Positions 42,988-50,666 of a stretch of DNA of 64,000 nt are shown here, one piece after another. Origin of the DNA: Pseudomonas sp. BGI-2 (GTDB lineage Bacteria > Pseudomonadota > Gammaproteobacteria > Pseudomonadales > Pseudomonadaceae); NCBI RefSeq assembly GCF_004310295.1, contig NZ_SISB01000034.1, positions 1 through 64,000 of the forward strand. Reading direction: 5' to 3'. Made by a program: the position numbers and the translations under genes. Below the pieces are notes generated by a model. The model saw only the letters and a list, made by a program, of their open reading frames with translations. It was not told where the DNA came from and did no database searches. Each line of letters begins with the position of its first letter. Position 1 is the stretch's first letter.

Positions 42988-43349
42988 ATGTTCAAACCAA
43001 CACCCAACCCACCCGAAACGGACGACGTTTCCCCCTACGAATCCACCGATTCCAAAAACTCAACGAGGCCGCCGAGCGTGCGCTCGACTTCCACTTTCCG
43101 TCCCACGCCGACATCAAAGCCACCCCGCGAACACGCAGTACCCTGTTTTCCGTAGACACAGAAGCCACGACCGAAACCCTGGCGGTTTACCTGGTCGAGA
43201 CGCTGGCCTCGGTCGATGTGATGGTGCACCAGTTGGTGGATCATCTGGAGGGTGAATCGCGTTACGCGCTTTTGGGTATTTCGAACAGCATCATGATGGC
43301 GGAGATCACGGCGAATCGGGTGCTGGATAACGTCGGCCCGCAGGGTTAG
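42988..43349 (+). pseudogene. DUF6124 family small protein, one-base frameshift
   Basis: The N-terminus MFKPTPNPPETDDVSPYEST is the hallmark of DUF6124, a Pseudomonas family of about 120 residues and unknown function. After TDSK the frame is lost at a run of five A (43042-43055); with a sixth A it would read KLNEAAERALDFHF and continue to the natural TAG at 43347. The span, 362 bases, is one short of 121 codons, as expected for a single deletion. The rest (TETLAVYLVETLASVDVMV...NRVLDNVGPQG) is undamaged, so the lesion is recent or a homopolymer error. The start is behind GAGGAG. Confidence 0.78.
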
Positions 43350-43391
43350 CGTAAATTCAGAGAAGAACACTTACCTGTGCGGGTGCACTTA

Positions 43392-43440
43392 CCTGTGGCG
43401 AGGGAGCTTGCTCCCGCTCGGCTGCGCAGCAGTCGTAAAT
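43392..43440. repeat. Single GTGGCGAGGGAGCTTGCTCCC repeat with GCTGCGCAGCAGTCGTAAA
   Basis: One unpaired copy. Its second half matches the inner module of 32537-32703 and 19719-19863. Confidence 0.7.
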
Positions 43441-43512
43441 CCGGATTACGCGGTGTGCCTGTAAGCTCGCTAGTTGACTCGGGCCAGGGCATCCGCGTCG
43501 ATCCCAGGAACG

Positions 43513-44220
43513 CTATGTGCGACGCGACAACACCTCACCAATACTGCGACGTTTGGCATGCAACTCACTGATATGGATCAGTTGTTCTAGGTCTTGCGGG
43601 GTGACATCGAAGAACGCTTCCATGTCGGCCAAGGCCAGTTTCAAGTCCTGAGCGGTGATGGCCTGGCTTTCGATCGGCGGATGATCGGCCGGCACCACGG
43701 CCACCGGTTCGCTGGCACGTTTGGGGTAGCGAATGCGCGTCAGGTTGTTGTACGCCAGGGCGCTGAGCAGCATGGTCATTGCAGCGAGCATCACCGGGCC
43801 GAGGGCTTTCCAGTCCAGCGCGATGGTCGCCGGATCTGCCAATACCAACAGCAGCGCCAGTGCTCCGGCTGGCGGATGCAGGCAACGCAACCAGCACATC
43901 AGAACCAGCGCCATGCCCGCCGCCAGGCATGCACTGCCGAGGGTTCGTCCGAGTACGTGGGCTACCAGCAGCGAAACGACGCCAGCGCTCAAGTATCCGC
44001 CCAGAATCGACCACGGCTGGGCGAGCGAGCCGGAGGAGACCGCGAACAGCAACACGGCCGATGCGCCCAACGGCCCGATCAAATGCTGGGCCACTTCCAT
44101 GCCGAACACCTGTGCGCAAATCCAGACGCTGAGCATCGTGCCCAGGGACATGCCGATGGCGGCGCGGCTCCATTCGGATGGACGGGTGTTGATGGCGGCA
44201 GGTAACCAGCGAGCGAACAT
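43513..44220 (-). CDS. HPP family membrane protein
   Basis: A 235-residue inner-membrane protein of the HPP family, named for its His-Pro-Pro motif, visible here in CLHPPAGALALLLVLADP. There are about four hydrophobic segments at residues 20-155 and a cytoplasmic tail with SELHAKRRSIGEV. HPP proteins in some bacteria and plants are linked to nitrite transport; the role here is unknown. The ATG at 44220 (MFARWLPAAINTRP) is preferred because the frame upstream contains a terminator hairpin. A 3'-end fragment of a second copy lies 1 kb away at 42522. Confidence 0.82.
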   Translation of the reverse strand: MFARWLPAAINTRPSEWSRAAIGMSLGTMLSVWICAQVFGMEVAQHLIGPLGASAVLLFAVSSGSLAQPWSILGGYLSAGVVSLLVAHVLGRTLGSACLAAGMALVLMCWLRCLHPPAGALALLLVLADPATIALDWKALGPVMLAAMTMLLSALAYNNLTRIRYPKRASEPVAVVPADHPPIESQAITAQDLKLALADMEAFFDVTPQDLEQLIHISELHAKRRSIGEVLSRRT

Positions 44221-44252
44221 GAGGCAGACGATCCGTTGGCAAAAAGCTATGC

Positions 44253-44289
44253 AAAAAAAAGGCTTAGCTGGGAAACCCAGAAAGCCTTT
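44253..44289 (-). terminator. Rho-independent terminator for the minus-strand MFS pseudogene
   Basis: Read on the minus strand, AAAGGCTT-type arms with an inner CTGGG-TTT-CCCAG stem are followed by a run of eight T. It lies between the MFS remnant and the HPP gene, which are co-directional. Confidence 0.8.
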
Positions 44290-44380
44290 GAAGGTGTTCC
44301 AACTATTGGGGGAGGAACGGGGCACAGTGTGCCGTTCATTCCCGATGCTGACAAATTCATATAAATGCAGTTTGAGTGCA

Positions 44381-45557
44381 TTATTTTTGCTGTAAGGCGA
44401 TTCGGCGACCACTCATGAAACACAGGAACCCGCCCAATGGCCGTCAGCGCGCTCAAGGCATAAAACATCGTGGGTGCGGGCGTGTGCATCAGCAGAAATC
44501 CGCAAATCACCGAGCTTAGCGCACCGCCGAGGGCCGCGAGGTTTTGTGCGCCGTAATAACTGCCGCGCAGTTCTTCAGGGGCCAGGGTGTCGACGAAGAG
44601 GAATTCGGCGGGGTAAATGATCATTTCACCGAGGGTGAAAATGAACATCGCCACGCACCAGCTCACCAGGCTGTCGGCCAAACTGAAGCCGATCAACCCG
44701 ACGATAAACAGGCTGGTGCCGCCCGCAATCCAGTAACGCAGTTGTTCGCGCTTGAGGAAACGGCCGATCTGGTACTGCAGCAGGATCACGCTGATGGCGT
44801 TGCACGCGAGCAGGGCGGCCATCGTTTCCAGCGCGCTTGGAGTCATGGGTCACCAGCAGGTATTGCGACAGGTACAGGGTGAACGGCCGTGGACCACGGT
44901 GCTGAGCAGGCAACCGCAGGTGAACATGATCAGCGTGCGGTCGTTCTTCAGGGTGATCAGCGTCTTGAGAAAACTCTGGGGCTGGCCGATCGCGGGTGTC
45001 GGGGCCGAGTCCTTGGGGACCCCGATCATCAGGAAAATACTGAAGAACGCGATGCCGGCGGCCATCAGGAACGGCGCGATCGGGTACACGCCGGCAATCA
45101 CCACGCCGAGCATCGGGCCGGTGGCGTAGCCGATGTTGGTCAGGGTGTAGCGCAGCGAAAAGGCTTTGGTGCGCTGCCCCATGGGCAGGTTTTCGCTGAG
45201 GATCGCTTTCGATCCGTTCAGGAACAGCGCCGAGGCGGTTTCGGTGATCACCAGGGTGGCGGTGGTCAGGTAGAGGTTTTCGGCGAAGGTCAGCAGCACG
45301 AAACCGATGGCGCTGGAGAGCATGGCGAGGATTAGCAGCCGACGCTTCTCGAGGCGGTCGATGATGTAACCGCCGTAGAGCGCGAGCAGGGTGGCGATGA
45401 ACACCGCGATGCCCAGCAGCAAGCCGACGTCCTGTTGGTTGAGGCCGAGCTTGTTGCTCAGGAACAACGTGAGCAGCGGGCTGGTGATGGCGCGGCTGAC
45501 GACGATGGTCAGCGAAACGATCATCAACCGGCGGATTACGAGCGAGTAAGTGGCCAC
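44381..45557 (-). pseudogene. MFS transporter with three frameshifts
   Basis: A 12-helix major facilitator gene of about 392 codons. It starts at a GTG at 45557 (VATYSLVIRRLMIV) and is good through GQPQSFLKTLITLKNDRTLIM. At about 44,883 the frame shifts (STVVHGR should continue FTLYLSQYLLVTHD). At about 44,845 it shifts back to the original frame (ALETMAALLACNAISVILL), jumping over a TGA. At about 44,420 it shifts again, so the natural end FLCFMSGRRIALQQK lies in another frame. The motif IIDRLEKRRLLILAM marks loop 2-3. It reads as a decaying DHA1-type exporter, unless several sequencing errors cluster here. Confidence 0.78.
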
Positions 45558-45685
45558 GGTGGTGCAAATGTCCTTATTTAATGATCTCAGAGCTGATCGT
45601 AGAGCCAGATAGTCGCTGCATCCGCTCATTCATACGAGGTAATCCCGGTAATGCCACTCATACACGGCCGCCGGATGGTCCTCGG

Positions 45686-46366
45686 TCACAGGCAGCGCCA
45701 ATTCACCCCACCATTGAGCGACCTCGGCGCCTGTGCAATCCACACGTCATCGTGCTGTTGAACCCCCTCAAGCAACTCACGCAACACGCCAATCCGCCCA
45801 GGCGTAGCAATGATCTCCGGGTGCAGTCGCAGCACATAACACAGCCCAAAGCGGTGAAATCCGGCGAAGTCCATTTGCAGGTTGCCCAAGGTGTGGCTGT
45901 AAGAAGCGATCCGCGATTGCGTCGGCGGTACGGCCGGGCTGAGGTTGAAGGCGAAGTAGGGTTCGTCTTCCAGTTCGTAGTGCAACGGCAACTCGATGAC
46001 GTCGGGTGCCGTCGGATGAGCGAATGGCAAATCATCGCCGCGCCAGGATGAGGACCAGCGAATATCGTGATCCTTCAATGCCTCGATGAAACCCGGCGCA
46101 CCGTTACCGGCCGGGATGCGAAACCCCGTCGGGCGCTGGCCCGTCAGCGCGGTTAATGCCTCGCAGCCTTTGGCAATCTCGGCGCTTTGCTCAGTGAGGC
46201 TCAGGGTGTCGTAGTTCTGATGGCGATAGCCTGCGCAGGCAATCTCATGCCCGCCAGCCTGGATGGTCCGAATGTGCTCGGGGTTTTCCTCGGCGACGAT
46301 GCCGGGAATAAACCAGCTGCTGGAAACCCCCAGTTCTGCGAACAAACCGCGTCGCCCCAAGTAAGG
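45686..46366 (-). pseudogene. Polysaccharide deacetylase family remnant, 5' end missing
   Basis: About 225 codons of a NodB-fold deacetylase remain: FAELGVSSSWFIPGIVAEENP, the HEIACAGYRHQNY metal/substrate motif and GFRIPAGNGAPGF. The N-terminal motif 1, which carries the catalytic Asp, is missing. Homology stops near 46366, where the sequence passes directly into a LysR remnant on the opposite strand. The retained residues cannot form a complete active site. Confidence 0.72.
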
Positions 46367-46387
46367 TTTCAACTTCAGGCGTCGCAA

Positions 46388-46858
46388 CTGGATGAAGTGG
46401 AACGAGGCGTTGTAGAGGGGCGGTTAGTGGCAGGGATTGTCCCGGTTTATCAGAAGCGCGAAGCGTTTGATTATTACTCGTTGTACGAAGAACGCTCGCA
46501 GGTTTACTGCGCGTTCGGTCATCCGCTGTTCTCGGTGCCAGACGCATAAATTGGCGGCGACGTGTTCAAGGATTACGAGTGAATCAACCACCGCCATGCG
46601 ATTCATCGCGACAAGCTCAACTTTGCCGTGTACGGCGGCTTGTCCGCCTCGGCAACCCCAGTCGAAGCTGTGGCGCTGCTGATTGAGACCGGACGCTTTC
46701 TCGGTTTCCTTCCGCAGCATTACGCCGCCGCCATGGTCGTGGAAGGACTGCGCGCCCTTCGCCCCGCATCGATTCACTTCGACACGCCGTTCCATCTGAT
46801 CCTGCGCCATAACACCGTGCGCAGTCCGTTGGTGAAGGCGTTTGCGCACAAGCGTTAA
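46388..46858 (+). pseudogene. LysR-type regulator remnant (substrate-binding domain)
   Basis: The plus strand reads a LysR effector-binding domain: LDEVERGVVEGRLVAGIVPVY, YEERSQVYCAFGHPLF and TGRFLGFLPQHYAA, ending at AFAHKR. The DNA-binding domain is missing and two in-frame stops interrupt the rest (TAA at 46547, TGA at 46580). It is joined head-to-head with the deacetylase remnant, as if the shared divergent promoter region and both 5' ends had been deleted. Confidence 0.75.
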
Positions 46859-46905
46859 AGGTCGATTTGAGGGGGGCGGATGAGGGGCTACTGGGAGTAA
46901 AGACT

Positions 46906-47124
46906 TCATTTCCCGTCAAGCTTTCGAAGCTTTTTTGGCATAATTTTCAAGCCGAAGCCTGACACAACAACAAAGCACATAATTACCACTACTCTTGCCG
47001 CAAAAACGTCCATTTCGAAAAAATAAACTATTAATAGTGAGATCCATGCTGTATGAAAGCCGGAGCAGGCAAGAATGAATAAATACATTGTCGCTGCAGC
47101 AATTACTTTTTCGAGAGTCAACAT
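46906..47124 (-). CDS. Small membrane protein, 72 aa (possible immunity protein)
   Basis: Two predicted membrane helices (about residues 5-35 and 42-60) and a basic C-terminus, MPKKLRKLDGK. No family is recognised. It overlaps the preceding gene by 7 bases and is the last gene of the hcp cassette. A+T-rich codon use marks it as part of the acquired block. By position it could be an immunity protein for the cassette's effector or a second unknown component; this is inference only. Confidence 0.6.
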   Translation of the reverse strand: MLTLEKVIAAATMYLFILACSGFHTAWISLLIVYFFEMDVFAARVVVIMCFVVVSGFGLKIMPKKLRKLDGK

Positions 47125-47408
47125 TTAATCTTCCACTTCACGGGGCATGCAAATGAGTGAAGAAAAATACATATAAATGCAATCCAGCCAATAAACGGAT
47201 ATTCCGAAATTATGTCTGGTCGATAACCTAGAAGTGGGAAGTCGTTAGCTTGAACGATATCTATATAAGGCACTACGAATAGGCCGTTGAATGCAAGACC
47301 TGCATACAGTTTTGTATGATTTAAGTCTTCGCCAGACAAGCGTTTTTTTAGAGAATAGGCTGCGCTAACGGAGCAGACTGCTATTAATGGAAAAAGCCAA
47401 ACAATCAT
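47118..47408 (-). CDS. Small membrane protein, 96 aa (possible immunity protein)
   Basis: A short protein with three hydrophobic segments: an N-terminal helix (MIVWLFPLIAVCSVSAAYSL), a middle one near LAFNGLFVVPYIDIV, and a C-terminal one (IGWIAFICIFLHSF). No family is recognised. Its ATG overlaps the end of the DUF4225 gene by 4 bases, so translation is coupled. Small polytopic inner-membrane proteins directly after type VI effectors are often immunity proteins, which is the working guess here. Confidence 0.6.
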   Translation of the reverse strand: MIVWLFPLIAVCSVSAAYSLKKRLSGEDLNHTKLYAGLAFNGLFVVPYIDIVQANDFPLLGYRPDIISEYPFIGWIAFICIFLHSFACPVKWKIKC

Positions 47409-48117
47409 TTTTCCAGCTCTTCATATACTTGCCTTCCTGTCTGAAGGGTGGTCTGCCCTTCCAGTATCAGTGCTTGAGGCGCCATGGTTTTGTATGCGCG
47501 TATGTAGTCCGTTTTGATATATCTAAACAATCGCCAAGCATCCGGTTTTAGTACAATTCGAGTAAGTCCATACACTGACATCCCAATATCCAACGACCCA
47601 TACGCAATATTGCCTTCTCTTTCAGTCTGTCCAACACCCATAGCTATCGCTTGATAAACCTTGCGGGTCGGCCCCTCCGTATCAGTGCGGTCCTCCAATA
47701 GGTTACGGCCATTTTCATAAACATTATTCGCACCATGGAGCATCATCGGTCCACCAAGAAAAAGGCACAAAGTACCCGCTGAGCCGTAGCAAATCCCAGC
47801 ACCTGTCAATATCTGCATCCCTCCGCAACCGCGCCCGCGCCTTTTTTGGCAACTTCCCACGACTGGCTCAGCAAACTACTCTGTTCGTTCTTGATCTCCT
47901 TGAGACCCTGCTCAGCACTTTTCCGCCCCTGCGCTACATCATTAACAATACCTCTCGCGTAATAAGAAACGTCGCGATTGAACTGTAAGCGCAACGTGCC
48001 ATCTTTCAGGTGTCGAGAAGCCAGCGTACAGGCCTGGTTGGTCAAATTGCCCGCCGCCTTACTAACGGCCCAGTAATCGCAACTACTGTCTTCGCAGCGA
48101 TCCTTCAACGGTGTCAT
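47405..48117 (-). pseudogene. DUF4225 protein (putative type VI effector), one-base frameshift
   Basis: Two frames together form one DUF4225-type protein of about 237 residues. The N-terminal part (ACTLASRHLKDGTLRLQF, SQSWEVAKKGAGAVA) ends at about 47,822, and the C-terminal part continues GGMQILTGAGICYGSAGT, a glycine-rich hydrophobic stretch, to TGRQVYEELEK. The span of 713 bases is one short of 238 codons; a GGG-to-GG loss in GCGGAGGG explains it. DUF4225 genes are often found next to hcp or vgrG genes, which suggests a membrane-acting effector. Its start overlaps the hcp stop (ATGA). Whether the frameshift is real or a base-calling error decides if the effector is active. Confidence 0.72.
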
Positions 48118-48599
48118 TCGTTATTTCCCCAGGATCCGTATCCGCTGGTTCCTGCCAGATGGTGCCTCCACGTGATTTCGCGATAGCGAATAGCAACGTG
48201 CTCTTGAGGCTCGACATCGTTCTGTAGAACTACGTGGGGCATGTCAAGTGTCAGGTCGGCAATAATGCCGCCTTCAATTTCAATACTGAAGAATTTCTCC
48301 TGAAGACCATACGAAGAAATTCGGTAGAAACTTATCGCACAGCTAATTTCCTCTCTACTGGATAGCGCTTGCGCGAGTAAAGGAGATGACTTGTCGACAT
48401 TTTTTGTGATGACAAGCGGGCGGTGTGTAGGCTTATTAATGTTTCCTATGTTGGACATGTTGTGACTGTAAGACAGCACCATGATTTCATCGGTATGCGC
48501 TGTTTGACATTTATTGCCGATTGAGTCTTGAGTTGAACAACCCGCCGATATCAGTCCTTGAGTCTTTCCTGTGATGGTCATATAGCCGTGATTAGCCAT
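48114..48599 (-). CDS. hcp: Hcp family type VI secretion tube protein / effector carrier
   Basis: A 161-residue Hcp (TssD) protein with the enterobacterial-type start MANHGYMTITGKTQGLISAG and central HRPLVITKNVDKSSPLLAQAL. Hcp forms the hexameric inner tube of the type VI secretion system and carries small effectors in its lumen. No other tss gene is in the window, so this is an orphan hcp that must use a system encoded elsewhere. AAGGAG precedes the start. It heads a four-gene set with overlapping ends (DUF4225 and two small membrane proteins), a layout expected for a cargo effector and immunity. Confidence 0.88.
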   Translation of the reverse strand: MANHGYMTITGKTQGLISAGCSTQDSIGNKCQTAHTDEIMVLSYSHNMSNIGNINKPTHRPLVITKNVDKSSPLLAQALSSREEISCAISFYRISSYGLQEKFFSIEIEGGIIADLTLDMPHVVLQNDVEPQEHVAIRYREITWRHHLAGTSGYGSWGNNE

Positions 48600-48711
48600 C
48601 TAGGTGTCGCTCCTTTTGTCGATGTGGCACCTTATTGAAAACGCCTTCGGGTATATGTAGGGCGTTTCCGGGTATCCGGTAGGACGAGAGCGAATCTGCG
48701 GGCGTAACGTG

Positions 48712-49180
48712 CTACAGAGTAAAATGCAGCAACACGTAATCGTTTTTGTCGAAGCGCCCGCTCAACACGGGCGGCAACGCACCCAAAGGCGTGCCCTGCC
48801 GGGTGCGGTAGTCACTTTTATCCATCATCAGCCACTGCGGCCCCTGAAGACTTTCCAGTTCGTGGATTGACTCGGTAAACACCGGTTGCAGATCCTGATC
48901 GATGTTGACCATGAACTTGATCGCCTTAGCGTCCTTGCCCATGCCATGCAGAACCAGAGGCGCCGGGTCTTTCTGCACCCGTGCTAACGCTGCACGGCTG
49001 AAAGACTGAGCGTCGTAGAGCTGACGTTCAACCGGTTCGAACACCAGAATGTCAAACGACCAAAGCGCCAGAACCGCGCCAAAGGCCAATGTTTGCGCGC
49101 GCCAGCGGGATCGGAAAAGCACGGTAAGGCCGATCACTTGCAGCGTGCCGAGCATGATCAACGCCGGAGTGAAGTTTGTC
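48712..49180 (-). pseudogene. Glycosyltransferase family 39/ArnT-like remnant, C-terminal part
   Basis: About 155 codons from the C-terminal end of a polytopic glycosyltransferase: the last membrane helix (LTVLFRSRWRAQTLAFGAVLALWSF) and the periplasmic domain (DAQSFSRAALARVQKDPAPLVLHG, through to VLLHFTL). The N-terminal catalytic loop with the conserved Asp residues is missing. Coding similarity begins abruptly at LTNFTPALIMLG near 49180, where the sequence joins a tyrosine recombinase fragment. Confidence 0.68.
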
Positions 49181-49592
49181 AGTTGCCCAGGAAAACGTCA
49201 CCGCCAAGGGCAACAAGCAGTTGATCAAATACGCCCCGGCCTGGGCCTTTGAAAAACTGCAGGCTTGGCTGGAACTGCGCCGTTCGCACCTCAAGGAAGG
49301 CGAGGTGGACGACCCGTTCCTGTTCAACCGTATCCGTCGTGGTAGCCACATCACCCGCGAGCGCATCACCAAACACGCGATCTATCACATCGCCCGGCAG
49401 CGCGGTGCGCAGGTCGGGGTGAAAATCATGCCGCATGATTTTCGGCGTTCGTTCATTACCCGGGTGATCGAAGAGCACGACCTGTCGATCGCGCAGAAGC
49501 TCGCTCACCACAGCAACATCCAGACGACGGACAACTACAATGTACGCGACGACAACGAACGGCGCCGGGCAGTGGACCGTTTCGATCTTTGA
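49176..49592 (+). pseudogene. Tyrosine recombinase/integrase remnant, catalytic C-terminal part
   Basis: The C-terminal 135 residues of a phage-integrase-family recombinase: KGNKQLIKYAP, the box II motif HDFRRSFITRVIEEHDLSIAQKLAHHSNIQTTDNY with His, Arg, His and the nucleophilic Tyr. The N-terminal core-binding domain and box I Arg region are absent, and the only in-frame start is a TTG at the junction. It is joined head-to-head to the glycosyltransferase remnant and ends 3 bases before the convergent fbpC. Confidence 0.75.
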
Positions 49593-49595
49593 CGT

Positions 49596-50666
49596 TCACG
49601 GTTCGCTCAGCACATGGGCATGGCCTATGGTCGAAACGTGAACCGCGCTGCCGGCGGGGGGCGCGTACATGCCCGAACTGCGCACCATCAATGATCGGCC
49701 GTGCGGATCGCCTGCGGCGGTAGGCTGCAACTCCACCGTCAAGGTGCAGGTGTTGCCGCTGAAATCCCGTTCGGTCACCACGGCGCGACACCCGGCGACT
49801 TCGGTCGGACTGGGCTGGATGCTGACCAGTTGCAACTGCTCGGGGCGCAGCATGATCTGCGCCGATTTGTTGTTCCGGTGGTTGTTGACCGGTATGCGAC
49901 CCAGATCGCAATGGGCCCAACCCGCTTCGATCCGGGCGGGCATGACCACGGCATCCCCGAGAAACAGCGCGGTTTGTTCGTCGTCGGGATAACGATAAAG
50001 ATCCAGCGGATGCCCCGACTGCACCAGCCGACCGTCGCGCATCACCGCCAGCTGATCGGCAAACGACAACGCCTCACTCTGGTCATGGGTGACCAGAATG
50101 GTGGTGACACCGGCATCGGTCAGCAGGCGGGCGACCATTTTGCGCATAGCGCCCCGAAGGCCGGCATCGAGCGCCGAAAACGGCTCGTCCAGCAACATCA
50201 GTCGCGGCTGCTGCGCCAGGGCTCGCGCCAGTGCCACACGCTGTTGCTGGCCGCCAGACAATTCATGGGGCCAACGTTTGGCCATGCTCGAATCCAGGGC
50301 GACGCTGTCCATCAACTCGGCGACTCGCTGGTGTTTGGCCTCGCCCTTGGTCGAAAGCCCGAAACCAATATTGGCGGCCACGGTCATGTGCGGAAACAAA
50401 GCACCGTCCTGGGGCACATAGCCAATCAAACGCTGATGCGCCGGGATTTCGTGGGTGTCGTCAACCAGCGTCTGGCCATTGAGCGACAGCTTGCCGGTGT
50501 CCGGAAACTCGAAACCGGCGATCATCCGCAGCAACGTGGTTTTGCCGGAACCGGACGGGCCGACGATCACCGTTCGGCTGCCGGTGGGCACCGACAGGCT
50601 GATGTTCTCCAGGGCTTTGTGAGCGCCGTAGGATTTGTAGATTGAATCGAGTTCTAGAGCGTTCAT
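49596..50666 (-). CDS. fbpC: Ferric iron ABC transporter ATP-binding protein
   Basis: A 356-residue ABC ATPase. Walker A is GPSGSGKTT, the signature LSGGQQQR, Walker B LMLLDEP, then the switch HDQSEAL; a C-terminal TOBE-like regulatory domain follows from about residue 240. It drives Fe3+ (or similar) import with the permease and binding protein upstream. Its start overlaps the permease stop by 4 bases. The FbpC/AfuC name rests on operon structure and the FbpA-type binding protein. Confidence 0.88.
   Translation of the reverse strand: MNALELDSIYKSYGAHKALENISLSVPTGSRTVIVGPSGSGKTTLLRMIAGFEFPDTGKLSLNGQTLVDDTHEIPAHQRLIGYVPQDGALFPHMTVAANIGFGLSTKGEAKHQRVAELMDSVALDSSMAKRWPHELSGGQQQRVALARALAQQPRLMLLDEPFSALDAGLRGAMRKMVARLLTDAGVTTILVTHDQSEALSFADQLAVMRDGRLVQSGHPLDLYRYPDDEQTALFLGDAVVMPARIEAGWAHCDLGRIPVNNHRNNKSAQIMLRPEQLQLVSIQPSPTEVAGCRAVVTERDFSGNTCTLTVELQPTAAGDPHGRSLMVRSSGMYAPPAGSAVHVSTIGHAHVLSEP

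Noticed and set aside
43042..43060. Programmed -1 frameshifting at AAAAAC in the DUF6124 gene
   Set aside because: Only five A are present, the heptamer is not in the right register for tandem slippage, and related proteins are read without a shift; a one-base deletion is simpler.
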